Source of the DNA: Mesostigma viride
Taxonomy: Eukaryota; Streptophyta; Mesostigmatophyceae; Mesostigmatales; Mesostigmataceae
Length of the DNA stretch: 64,000 bases
Direction of reading: 5' to 3'
Assembly (NCBI GenBank): GCA_009746045.1
Contig: RPFO01000038.1
Span: 1-64,000, forward strand
The notes under the pieces are model-generated. The model made no database searches and was not told the DNA's origin. It saw only the letters and a list, made by a program, of their open reading frames with translations. A program made the position numbers and the translations under genes. Position 1 is the stretch's first letter, and every line of letters begins with the position of its first letter. This document shows positions 21,720 through 32,460 of this stretch, one piece after another.

Positions 21720-23493
21720 TTAGTGTCCATCTTCCCAGTAAAAGTCCTAAATTTAGGACCAAGTGGAATTAAAAAATATATATGCAAACATTAAAATTTG
21801 ACCCTGGCATTCGTGCCCATGACAGATAACACACTTTTTTAGTTTCTATCAAAAACCTGGGGTCAAATAATTACATTTAGTGCATGAATGGGCCCTGCCA
21901 CCTGCCAGACCTCAAAGCGCGAATTTGGCCAAAATGTGGGTTTTAGGACCATTAGGACCAATTATTGTCAACGCATGACCATGCTATCCACACGGTCCCT
22001 TGAGCATCTTACAAGCGCTAGGGGACCCTACGAGGCCTTGGGATGGCGGGGCAGCGTATAACAAGGCCATACCCTGCTGTGGCTGCCTCTATATATACGC
22101 GTGATTAACGGTGTCACAGATGGTGCAGGTAATGCAATATAGGGTTGCATGGTTGCTGAGGTTGCCCGGCTTGAACATGGCCCACCCCTTGCGGTAAACT
22201 TTCTCTAAGCATATGCCAAACCTTCTTTGACATCACGGACATGCTGGCCACCACCCAGCGATGAAAAAACATTGCATTTGCATTGCAACTAACACATGAA
22301 TGCAGCCAAATCAAGTTACAAAACAACGTTGTGCTAACATGCAACGCTTTGTGAGCGAATTCAGGGTGCATGTAACACGTAAACCATACTGTATATACTG
22401 TCTGAGAACACCCTGAACGACTGCAGGCCATAGGACCATGGTTTATAACTAACACATGAGTAAAACTGCTCTTACGCATGTGTGTTTTAGCTGCAGCGGA
22501 CGACGAAGATAGAGACGTAAAAAATTGTATGACGTAAACCAACTATGTGTGACAGTTATGTGCACAGAGAGCGTCCCCTCTTTTTAGGCATAGCTGGCTG
22601 ACTCAAAACACCACGACAGCGTTGCCAGTTACACTCATGATCTAGGACAACCCGGCACTTACCTGCTACTTACGTCGCCTCATTCCAGATGGTTGCAAAA
22701 AAGTCGCTGAAATCCGCAGCGAGGTCAGCTTTCCGAGAGCTGAGCGCACCAAAGCTGGCCAACCGGTTCGACAATGATATAAACCACGCTTGTGCTGCGT
22801 TCTAGGTCCAAGAAATACCGAAAGTGAAGACCTATAAGGTGCGCTCGCTGCCCAGCCTGAACGTCCCTAAAACATGGTCGACAATGGATCGGGCAAGAAT
22901 ATCACGGCCCAGGCGCTCCCATGTCAAATACTCCGTTTCTAAACTCCAGACTATAATAAAAATCGTCCACAAAAATTTCCTGGCTTGATTCGCACCACCA
23001 TTGCTAATACACTAACATGTTTGTGCCAAAATCGACCCTCCGCGAGCAGGCGATCTGCGACCCATTTGTGTTGTGCCGCTGTGATACAGCGCTACACATA
23101 AAAACTTGCGCAGAAAATATTCACAGCCTTTAAGCATAACTAACAACCTTTCGTTTTTGCTACTGGGCGCCCGAAATGATAAACGCACGTGAAAACGCCG
23201 GCCACCATTGTCAGGTCGCCATATCCACCTCACTTCATTCCCGCACCCACTTTTTCGCTCCAAAATCGGTTATATTTTTGGTCGAGGTACCTACTTTCCC
23301 GCCATTATACCCGGTACCCGGGTACGGAATCCGGGTACCATGTGCCGGTACCACGGGTCGGGTACATCATGCCGGGTACGGTCCACATGGGGTACGGTCC
23401 ATATAGTGACCCCCCCCCCCCGGTACCTCGGTTATAGTGACCACTAGGACGATTTAGGACAAAGTCCTAAATTTAGGACCGTGGGATGATTAA
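21720..23493 (-). mobile_element. TTAA-flanked 1.76-kb element, copy 2 (inverted)
   Basis: The reverse complement aligns end to end with 13966-15728, including the 142-codon open frame (22114-22542, minus) and the GGTACC palindrome cluster. Flanks are TTAG (21720-21723, probably a decayed TTAA) and TTAA (23490-23493); length 1,766 bp. It lies inside the TIR element at 20535-24278. Confidence 0.75.
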
Positions 23494-24235
23494 CTAGAGA
23501 GGGGCAGGCAACGGTCAAGAAAGAGCATCAAGACTTGAACCTGACAACTCCTTGCAAGCTTAAACTCATGTACAAACATTAAGAAGCGATGAGGCGACGA
23601 TATTCCAGCTTTACCAGGCACGGACGGCGTTACCTTGGCCCAGGCGGTGCCCGCAAAACTGGCACTTTGCGGTACACAAACCATGACGTGACAGAGAGGT
23701 CGAAATCATCAAATCTATGCTTGCCACTCAATTTATTCTAATACTATGCACGATAAAAGGTAGAAAGAAACCTATAAACCCTCGAACTTGCGCCGGAACG
23801 CAATCACAGTCGTCAATTCCGTCGACCTGTCTGATCGCAGTTTTTCCTAGCAAGAACAGCGCCGACACCTGCTAAATCGCATCCCCGCGAGCCAAAAGTT
23901 GACTTGTATCATCTATATGACATATAAAAGCTATTTACTGAGTTTGGCCAGCTAAATCTTTCGCAAACGTAAACTGCATGCATGGGCGCAAGCCGCCATG
24001 GCTAGGTCGTGCATTTCCGGAACGCACGTTTCACGGGAAAAAGTACCCTTACCACCTGTACTTTGACCGTACATTTGACCGCTCATACCAAATCCAAAAA
24101 AATCCCAAAAATATGTCCAAGAAAGATCTTTTCACGTAGTATTTGAATAAATTTTGAGAGAATTTTTTTGTCAAACATTCTGACCGGGGCGAATTTTCTA
24201 CGAAACCCAAAAACTCGATCCTCTGGAGAGGACTG
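23494..24235. other. No gene recognised (interior of the TIR element)
   Basis: About 740 bp of moderately AT-rich sequence with short open frames only. Nothing in it resembles a transposase or an RNA gene. Confidence 0.5.
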
Positions 24236-24281
24236 AGTTCAACTCAGTCCTCTCCATAGGACTGGATACAAACGACGTGTT

Positions 24282-25110
24282 AAACGCTATGGCTAGAGAC
24301 TCGAAGTCCTCACCTGCCGGCTGGTCAGAAGTGCGTTTGGCGATGACATAATTGTCAAGAACGATGACATAATTATGGCTGCGCTTGGTGATGTCGGCCT
24401 CCTAATTGCGGAGGTCGAGCGTATGTTGCCGCGATGTTTGAGGCCGGCGGTGGCTCCGGTGGTGCACCATGGTCCTTCAGCATGTCCGCCCATGTCTGCA
24501 GGTGGGCTGGAGGAGCATCGTTGCATGGCTGGGCCAGCATGTGCAGGCCGGCCGAGCGGCATTGTCCTTCACCGCCTGGGTGGTGATCGAGGCCTGCATG
24601 TAGTCATTGTAGTGATTTGCAGGCACGTTCAATGCCGATGACCTTGTCGGGGAGGCGCTTGTCGACATGCATGTCGAGGAGCTGGGCAGCTAGTGATGGC
24701 GGCAGTGGATGCATGCGGCGGTGGAGGTGGAGGTGGAGGCGAGTCCAGGGTGGAGGTGGAGGTGGAGGTGGCGGAAAGGTGATGAGGGAGCTCAATCAGC
24801 AGCCAACATGCCGCCCATGGCTGGCGGCGCTGCCACTCTGTCGCAAGGGGGGCCACATGCATGCTGCTCCGGAGGGCCTTCTTAAGGAGGGAGCGGAAGG
24901 TGGATTCGGAACTCAAGATCCCTAGTGGAACGAGCCCAGATCTCGCCGTCAGAGCGCATGAGGAGGGAGCATGCAGAGAATGATGTGCTGGAACTTTGGG
25001 GCCGGGCGCAGTGCGGCAGATCAAGGTGAGCTAGGGAACCCAGGTGCCGTCCGGACGGATGAGGTGGTTGATGCTGTGGAGATGGCAGCACAGCTCAGAT
25101 TTTAAAGCGA
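24282..25110 (-). pseudogene. LINE ORF1 region, copy A, proximal part
   Basis: The minus strand aligns with 28660-29179 and 30532-30710 of copy B, with shared stretches around CACCCAGGCGGTGAAGGA and CATGCGCTCTGACGGCGAGATCTGG. A Pro/His-rich segment and a GGA/GGT trinucleotide expansion (24715-24775) interrupt it. The reading frame is broken. Assignment to LINE ORF1 rests on copy B, whose distal end resembles the C-terminus of the ORF1 at 57.8-58.9 kb. Confidence 0.5.
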
Positions 25111-25189
25111 AGCGTAGTCCGGGCCGTAGTAGATGCAGTGCAGGGGGCAGTGTGCACACGTGCCATCTTGGTCCAGTCGTGCCTGTCGT

Positions 25190-25345
25190 AAGTAAGTTTA
25201 TACAAGTACTTGCGTGTCATGCGCAAAGGGCCAAAGGCATGCCACGGAGTACTATGCTAATCTCATTAGAAAAAAAAATACTGATTACACAAAAGTTTAA
25301 ACAAATATCGTCTGCATCATTCAATCCCCAGTCTAGATGGTGCCT
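25190..25345 (-). mobile_element. LINE 3' tail of the (ACTT)n type
   Basis: The reverse complement reads TGCAGACGATATTTGTTTAAAC, then AATGAGATTAGCATAGTACT and CCGTGGCATGCCTTTG.GCATGACACGCAAGTACTT, identical in kind to the tails at 55.2-56.1, 57.3 and 62.6 kb. Only the 3' UTR end survives. Confidence 0.75.
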
Positions 25346-25438
25346 GTCGTGGTCGTCGCGACATTGAAGGGTTGGGGCCGAAAGCGCGGTTCTGCTAGCT
25401 GGACGCGGTTCTGTTGGGTGAAGTCCTGCGTTAATCAA

Positions 25439-27711
25439 TTAAGGGGAGGTGGCACCCCAAAACCCTTAAAAATTGACCTATGCTAATATCACTTGAAATT
25501 CATTTGCACAATGCTAAGTTATGATTGGGGGCACTAAATAACATCTCTAGTGAGTTGTCCATGCACTTGTTGGGGGTACTACCCCCATATATACGCCAAT
25601 AATGCGCTATAAATAGCAAAAGACGCTAATTAGGGCTGGGTATGCCCCAGCCAATGCACACATTTATTTGCAAAACTGTCTGCAGCGTTTTTAGTTCCCT
25701 GAGTTTGTAGCTTGCTGAGCTATTTACATCATGGAAAGGGCAAAACCTCGAACAGTTATTAATTTCCCCGCAAAACGACCCTTTTTTTACCGGACATTGG
25801 GAATAACTTTTTATAAACACGTCAAAAAAATACTTTTTTCTGCAGCGAAAATCCGTCTAACAGGGGGACAACGGTCTTCCAAGTCCCAGGTCATTCCGAC
25901 AAGTCTAGCTCAAGTTATAAAGTTAAACGTGCTAAAACCTGAACATGCGCTAAAGGAGGTTTTTCTTTGTACAAGGCCAGTTAGGCATGATGTTTTCCAT
26001 CCAAAAAGCCTGAAAGCATGCCCTACTCGATCACAAAACATAAGCAAACAGCTAGGCACCTCATCTGCCCTCACCTGCCCTCGGCATGGCCAACCTTGCC
26101 AGCCCAAGCATAGCAACACGATCGTTAGGCATACATGCCAAGAGAGCATACACACTAGTCAACCCAAGGTTACCTTGTAAACTTCATGATTAGAACTCAG
26201 CAAATCTATGACCAAAAGCACATATAAATAACTCTTGCACACTGATGACGACACATGCTCAAGGTTTGGGGTCACTGTGACACGCACTGATGGGTTCCCT
26301 AGACGACCACCTGACAGGCGCTAAGGACCACTCAGTAACCAAGGAAACACAATTACACTTTACATGCCATCCAACATGCATCAAATACATGCTGAATATG
26401 TTATGAGGTACAAAGGGGTGGCCACACACCTCATACACCTTCACCCTCCCTCGAGCATGGCCAGACATATGAGCATGTGAATAGCAATAATGATGATGGC
26501 ACTAAAATTGCCTAACCAGCATTATCTATGTTTCTCCCAGGTTAGAGTGTAAGGTTTATGCCAACCAAGCTAATCAACACAGAAACAACTACGTCACTGC
26601 CCTACCTGAGATGGGCAACAAACTGGAACTATGGAGGGCAAGGAACCGAGGAGATCATGGCATACAAAGCTTGCATGCAGTCAACCATGTCAACCATGGT
26701 TGGTTCAGCACATCGCAGTCTTTTCACATCATCATATCAAGGGAAAGCTCAAATAAACCAATGGTGGCAGCTATCTACATGCAGTCACACAAATGCAATA
26801 TCTCCAACATGATCGTCAATAAAGCACTTCCTCCCCTGCACGATCAAATGGAAAGAAACCATTGGCGGTCCTCCAGCGCATGAGCGCTGTGATGCCGTTG
26901 CGAAGAGAGGGTGCGTCACTCTCACACAACAAGAAGCGTCCATACGCACACCATCCTTGCCAGAACAAGTTTTATGAAATGCCCTAAACCTTCCCGAGAA
27001 GCTATAGGCTTCGACTGAAGCGGCCCTGACCACGACATCAACGAAAACAATCTAAAGCTGCCAGGTATTCGGCAAGCAACGGCGAGCTAGCTGGCGGAAA
27101 CTGCCCAAAAAGAACGCAAAAACCTTCGAACGATGAGCTCATAGAAGAAAGAACTGATAGCACATAACATTCGCGACAAATATCTACCTTGCCCTCGCAG
27201 ATCCCTCGCTCAGGCGCGCAACAACGGCCGTTCTTCCATGGAAGGTTCCGACATGCACTGCGCAGGCCTGAAGAATTACTTACCGAGAATGGCCGAAAAT
27301 GTAGCAAAAAGCACCAGTTCGGTTTGGAAGTCAATGCTACCGATATTAATGCATCCTTCACGATCAAAAAGACCCCCAAAACTGAGAATTTACTGCCGCT
27401 ATCACGAATTCTATTTTATTCCGCGCGACCAAAAAATGCAGTTTACCCCCCATGCCGATGGCAGTAAAAGAAAGCAGCGATATTGTAAACCAGCTACTTG
27501 CCGCCACAACCCAACATCATTAAATCATCGTATTCAACATTCGAGCAATTTTTTGGCATTTCTCTAGCCCTACATTGCTAGTTTCGCCTAAACGCAGTCG
27601 CCATGGCCACTTCCGCAAGGGGTGCGCCCACCGTGCACCCACTTTTCACGGTACGGCTGGTACCGCGAATTTTTTGGCGCGGAAAATATTCGGCGCGCCA
27701 CGTCCCCTTAA
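25439..27711 (+). mobile_element. TTAA-flanked TIR element, family GGGGAYGTGGC, copy 1
   Basis: TTAA at 25439-25442 and 27708-27711 brackets 2,265 bp. Left end GGGGAGGTGGCACCCC; right end, inverted, GGGGACGTGGCGCGCC. It aligns in the same orientation, with indels, with 32465-34349. TTAA target duplication is the hallmark of the piggyBac superfamily, but no transposase is visible and open frames are short, so this is a non-autonomous element or an unrelated TTAA-specific type. Confidence 0.78.
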
Positions 27712-27900
27712 ACTCGTGCTCCCGTTGGGGAGTCACGGAGCACCGAAATGCTAGCGCTTTTGATCCAGGGCTGCATATGTGCACAACAGGAAGAAAGGGC
27801 AGAGACCCCCTTAATTTCTCCTTCATGCCAGAGGCATGCCACAGCGGCAATCGGACACGCCATAGACAATCCGTCCTGGCTATGACCAGATTCCTTGCCC
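27712..27900 (-). mobile_element. LINE 3' UTR fragment, minus orientation
   Basis: Starts immediately at the TTAA of the preceding element with ACTCGTGCTCCCGTTGGGG, the reversed 3' stem-loop, and runs back through the GCATGCC/GGCATG region. It faces the plus-oriented copy at 27990-28128. Confidence 0.7.
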
Positions 27901-27989
27901 ACGCTTCCTGTTATGCCATTCTCACATGGGTCTTATTGCACCCACAGATTGCCGGATCGTTAGCGTGTCCGTTTAGCTAGCTAGCGCAC

Positions 27990-28128
27990 CCGAATGCAGC
28001 TGTGGCATGCCTTAGGCATGAAGGAGACTGGGGGTCTCTGCCCTTTCTCCTGTTGTGCACACACAGGGATTAAAAGCACTTCGGTGCTCCGTGACTCCCC
28101 AACGGGAGACAGGGATTAATTAATTAAT
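27990..28128 (+). mobile_element. LINE 3' UTR fragment, plus orientation, with TTAA tail
   Basis: GCATGCCTTAGGCATGAAGG through GTGCTCCGTGACTCCCC and a short (TTAA)n tail. With 27712-27900 it forms a head-to-head inverted repeat of about 400 bp. Confidence 0.7.
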
Positions 28129-28130
28129 AG

Positions 28131-28390
28131 ACAGTCCATTTCTCCTTGCCGCGACTGCTCAAGGTAGCCATGGCTGACGGCGGAGCTCATAACTTTCACG
28201 TTTGGGCACCGAATTGGGCTGTGAACATCACAATATCGGCTTCGCGTCTTTCTAAGACGCTCAAGCTGATATTATTTTCCGAAGCTATTACGCAATATAT
28301 GACGAGCAAACGCTCCTCGACGCAATTAACGCAGCCTGGCGACTGCGCTAAGCCATGAAAATACGTCTGCAGCTCCGGCTGCAGCGCGCC
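28131..28390 (+). mobile_element. LINE 5' UTR
   Basis: CCATGGCTGACGG, GAGCTCATAACTTT and TTTGGGCACCGAA match the reverse complement of 35465-35640 and resemble the LINE 5' ends at 9.2 and 57.5 kb (GCTCATAACTTT). It probably leads directly into ORF1 copy B. Confidence 0.6.
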
Positions 28391-30900
28391 CTCAGGTCCG
28401 GCAGGCAGCGGTGACACTAGTCGCGCACTGCATGGTGGTCGCCCCGGCCGAACCCTCCCGGGCTTTAAATGCCTCGCCATATCGGCATCGCCTGATCCTA
28501 AACGCAGCCGCCCAGCCGACAAAACAGGAGGGTTTTCGCGCCCCACAGAACCGCGCTTTCGGCCCCAACCTTTCAAGGTCGACGATCACGACTGGACCAA
28601 CATGTCCCCGGCAACTGCCCTGCATTGCATCTTCTACGGGGACTACGTACGCCTCGCTTTAGGACCTGTGCCTCCATCTCCACAACATCAATCGCCTCAT
28701 CACCCCCGACGGCAAATGGTGGTTTAACACCGACGCTCTGCTCGGGTGCACCCGCCCCCAACTCGATCCAGCACACCATTCTCAACTCCCTTCTCATGCG
28801 CTTTGATGGCGAGATCTGGGCTCCATCCATCTCCGCCCCCACACTCCTTTCCATCCTTACGCCGGGAAGCCTTCCAGCAGCACTTGACCCCCCTTGCTGC
28901 CGATGTGGCAGCACTGGGCGGCACGCTGGCTAGGCTGAGCTTCCTCACCTTTCCACCACCGTCGCCTCCACCTTCACTGCCATTTCCGCCTCCACTGCCG
29001 ACATCACGGCCCAGCTAGCTCGACGACCTCGACCAGCGCCTCCAAGCCACCGCCACCGCCCTTGAGAGCTTGCATGACACCGCAGGCCTCACCGCCCAGG
29101 CGGTGAAGGATCGACATCGCTGCCCAGCCGGCATCTGCTGGCCCGGCCAGCGATGCTCCCTCCACCTGGGCGGACTTGCTTAACCCATAGTCCGAAAACT
29201 GCATGTGATCGCATGCACTTTGAGTTAACGTAATAAACCACGTAATTCCTGGAGCGCCGCGCCACCCGTGACGGAGGGAAGTTGTCCGGTGGGTCTGGGA
29301 ACACTAAGGGACGAAGGTGATGCATAGGTTTGGGGGGTATATTCGCCATAGCCTGGTAAATGCAACGTGCATTGAGAAAGTATCACGTGGCTTTGGCGGG
29401 AAATTTTCACTCGCGCGCGCGCGTAGCGAGATATGGCTGTCAACGTGCCGTTATCAGGGAAAATTTGCGTCTCGCGGCTAGAAACGGTTTAGAATGTTGC
29501 TCAGAATGATGATGCGTGATTTTTGTATGTCAGGCATGGCCAGATTTTTAGGATTGGGAAAATACAGGTAGGAAAATACTGCCTTCTTGGTCGCCAGTGC
29601 CAGACGAGTCATCGCCTATCATATGTCGATTTTCTCCTCATGGCCGGGCAGTCTGCGCCAGCCCAAGCATCCAGGTTTGCTACGGGATGTCCGCTGCAGC
29701 ATTTGCTGGGAATGCGGACACGTTTATAGGTCATCTTTGAACGGAACATCAACCTGGTAATCATAAAGGATGCATGCATGTTGCGGCTATGGCTGTCTAT
29801 GCCCATAGAGCAACGGTATGTGTGAGATATGGTGGTCCCGGCCAGCGGAATCCGGGCGGGACATGAACGAGCTATGTACGACAACGTATTTGCGTGTTGT
29901 TTGCAGCGGAATACGCCTCCCATGCATTATATATGGCGATTTTATCCATGCATACTTCAGCAAGCTTCCATGCATGTTGTAGAGAGTGGTATTAGCCCTG
30001 AAAGTGCCCAGTTTATGGCATTTCTATGGAGTATGGCATTCCGTTAGTGCAGGTAGGCAACGTGTTTGTATTCCAGCACTTTTGGCAGCCTTTTATAGCT
30101 TGTTATAATGCATTATCGTGTTGCATGTCATAGATAGCTGTTTTCACGCGCGTAACCCACACACATATATGAGCACGTTATATAGGGGTAAAGGGTTATC
30201 CGGGTGGTCTGACCCAAGGAAACCCCCATTGGACTATCCAACTAAACTGTCCAATGTTGGTATTGAGGTTCCCTACCCTCCCTGGGAAAAAAGGGGGGGG
30301 TAAACTTTTCCTTGGGGAAAAAAGATCGTCTTTTGGCCAACTTTGACTAGAGCTATCATCCAAATGCTTTGATAAAGCCATGGTATTATTGCATATTCTG
30401 AAAGCCCTTGAAGTGTAGATACTCCTAGCATCTTGGTTGGGGGTATTCGGAGTTGTGGCCTGTGAGTTATGATTTTTCTCATTTTCAGGGGTATGAAAGT
30501 GCCAAAAATGGGTCAGCGGACTATGGGTTAAGCATCATACCACCTCGATCCACCACCTCCACCATCGCGGCACAGCTCAAGCAACAAGCACTCGACCTTC
30601 GCGAGGAGACCGACATCACCCAGCGCAGCCACAATTGATGTCATCGTCAAGCACTTCGACCAGACGGCCGGTGAGGTGAGACCTCGACGGCTCTTCTCAC
30701 GGCATTTAAGCGCGACATTCTTGTCCCCATGCAATTATAACTGGTGAGCTGCGGGTGTCGGCTGTCCGCCTCCCCCGCGCGCGGGGTAAGGCTGGCCCGG
30801 TGCCCACCCGTGCTCCTCACCTTTATGTACATGGCAGACAAGCTCTGTCGTTCGATCCTTAATTAATTTAATGCCGCAAGAAGCTCTCGGGGACTCACAT
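28391..30900 (+). pseudogene. LINE ORF1 region, copy B, interrupted by a TTAA element
   Basis: Broken coding sequence with INRLITPDGKWWFNTDALLG (about 28690) and, after the inserted element (29180-30531), a segment homologous to copy A. Removing the insertion and one TTAA gives a sequence that aligns continuously with copy A around GGGCGGACTTGC. Multiple frameshifts preclude function. The N-terminal domain is unrecognised. Confidence 0.55.
29180..30531. mobile_element. piggyBac-like non-autonomous element, 1,344 bp, TTAA target duplication
   Basis: TTAA at 29180-29183 and 30528-30531. Perfect terminal inverted repeats CCCATAGTCCG directly inside, so each end reads TTAACCC as in many piggyBac elements. 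Paralogous copy A (near 24470-24500, minus) keeps the uninterrupted sequence, confirming insertion with duplication of TTAA. No transposase is encoded; open frames do not exceed about 100 codons. A GGGGAAAA-rich stretch lies near 30280-30320. Confidence 0.85.
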
Positions 30901-31078
30901 CACGCTGGACGACGAGTTTACCCTGGCCCAGCAACAGCGGCGGCGACGCGAGCTATGGCCGACCTAGTAACCTTCAGCTCCGGCAGAGCGCAGGGGGGAA
31001 GCTGGTATACTGGAAGGGGGCGGTCATCCACGTTGACCACAAGCCCTGGCAGGCACCTCCTGCCAGCCTCAGACTAGG
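30870..31078 (+). pseudogene. C-terminal end of a LINE ORF1
   Basis: One frame reads GTHITLDDEFTLAQQQRRRE, then after a shift SWYTGRG or LVYWKGAVIHVDHKPW. The ITLDDEFTLAQ segment parallels FSLDEDYTTAQ in the intact ORF1 (residues 309-319), and the WKGAVI segment takes the place of its QDGSFAAFFDG. This identifies the upstream region as LINE ORF1. Broken by frameshift. Confidence 0.55.
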
Positions 31079-31528
31079 GAATATATACCAGTAGTGTAGA
31101 TTAGTCAGGCTTAGCCTAGCATGTGGCCCACGCGCATTAAATTAAAATTAAATTATAACATGTCTCCGTTGGGAGATCTCATGTAGCACATATTCCTTGC
31201 TGGATGGATGGAGGTGGGCGAAGCCGCGTAATCAAACGAACCTAAAGTTAAGCTATCTATTCTAGAAAAAAATCCTAACTACACTATTCAGCAAAACGCC
31301 CTTTCCGCTTGGCCGGGGGGAGGGGGGTTGCTCACAGGGGCTGGCATGTGAGCCTTGCCAATCTTCTGCCACCGCTTCTTGTTCTGCATGGCAGTCCAAA
31401 GAATTAGAGAGAGGGAGTGAATGCGGTGTTCAAACTGAGCTGGGACCACAATGTCGGCCAGCAACATCTGGGTGTAGTTCATGACAGGCTTACCTAGCTT
31501 TCTAGGATCGAATGTCCTTGGGGCCGGG

Positions 31529-31803
31529 CTAGGTCAGGATGTGCCGCCCTGGTCGGCCAAGCCGCTGGGGGCCGGCCAGACCAAGGGCGGTGTCGACCTG
31601 ACTGGTGCGAGCAAGATGTCCTACAAATGCTATCCTACGCTGCCTAATCTCGTCCGAAATGCGAGGCATACCCTGATACAAAGACTCTAAAGACCTATGC
31701 TTGGAAAACCCTACATTCAGGACCTGTCGGAGCATCCTGTAAACCGTGCCGTCTAGCTTAGCCGCCAGTGTGTCCGTGAGTGTCCATGCCTCGGCGCCAT
31801 ACG
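31529..31803 (-). pseudogene. LINE ORF2 C-terminal segment
   Basis: Reads GAEAWTLTDTLAAKLDGTV, MLRQVLNVGFSKHRSLESL and RISDEIRQRRIAFVGHLART, nearly identical to 61990-62260 of the LINE at 57.5-62.6 kb. It is the region after the reverse transcriptase domain. Truncated by the upstream insertion. Confidence 0.88.
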
Positions 31804-32423
31804 GGTCGTGGACCGGCTGGATCGCGTAGTATCTCCGCACATCTGAACCCTGTGATGCCAGATCTCCTTTGCGGCCGTTCCGAGCTTGGCACTGGTTTTG
31901 TTGTCCACATCGTCGCGTCGCTGCAGCAACACGATGTTTTCTGGCATACGCGGGCTTTTGTTGGTTCCCGCCGCACCTTTGAAAGTGCTGTCCTCCGGCT
32001 TTTTGTTTTTGCCGTTGCACCGTGTGCAGTTCTTGGACGTTTGGAATCATGGCATGGCTAACGTAATGACTGACTAGCTAGACCTTAATTTCAGTGGTTT
32101 TCCATTTGCGGGTATTTCCTCGATCGTAAATGGTGGGAGAGCAATTGCAGCAATGGTGCTCACCACTAGACACTCCCGGCCAGTTAGGCTCGAAACACAC
32201 GCCCTGATCAAGCATGCTGTTTCCGGCCCCACCGTCTAGGTCATCTAGTCGCTCTACACGTAAGCCAGCCATAATTTCAATGCACAAGGCTACACATTTC
32301 CATCACCATTCATCTTCATCATCCTGAACGACTCGACAACGCGGACAAGATAACGGCAGGCTCGAGCTACCATGGTCCGGACTCTCCCGATTTCTGGCCT
32401 GCGCTGGTAGTCCCCTTGATACG
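31799..32423 (-). mobile_element. 615-bp inserted repeat with 5-bp target duplication ATACG
   Basis: ATACG is present at 31799-31803 and 32419-32423, and the intact LINE has a single copy at this point. On the minus strand the insert starts CAAGGGGACTACCAGCGCAG then GCCAGAAATC, a start shared with 45741-45870 (intron of the S1-domain gene), 54618-54650 and, in part, 56105-56135. It contains a small open frame (32078-32287) with a CCNC motif but no recognised domain. No poly(A) tail or TIR is obvious. Confidence 0.65.
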
Positions 32424-32460
32424 TAAGCACCGTGAGGACGAGGACCTTGAAGAGCATGCC

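Larger units (their letters stand above)
20535..24278. mobile_element. DNA transposon with about 42-bp TIRs, non-autonomous, 3.74 kb
   Basis: The left end (ACGTCGTTTGTACC, then CAGTCCTCTGGAGAGGACTGAGTTGA) is matched by the reverse complement of 24236-24278 with a few differences. The 20-bp palindrome CAGTCCTCTGGAGAGGACTG recurs at 20552, 20901, 24220 and 24241, near both ends. It interrupts a LINE ORF1 copy whose two halves flank it. TAA occurs two bases outside each TIR, possibly a 3-bp target duplication as in PIF/Harbinger elements, but this is not certain. No transposase is seen; the interior holds a LINE 3' fragment and the second TTAA-flanked 1.76-kb element. Confidence 0.7.

Noticed and set aside
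24282-25110. Host gene in the 24-25 kb GC-rich region
   Set aside because: Matches a second, broken copy at 28.4-30.7 kb, so it is repeat-derived.
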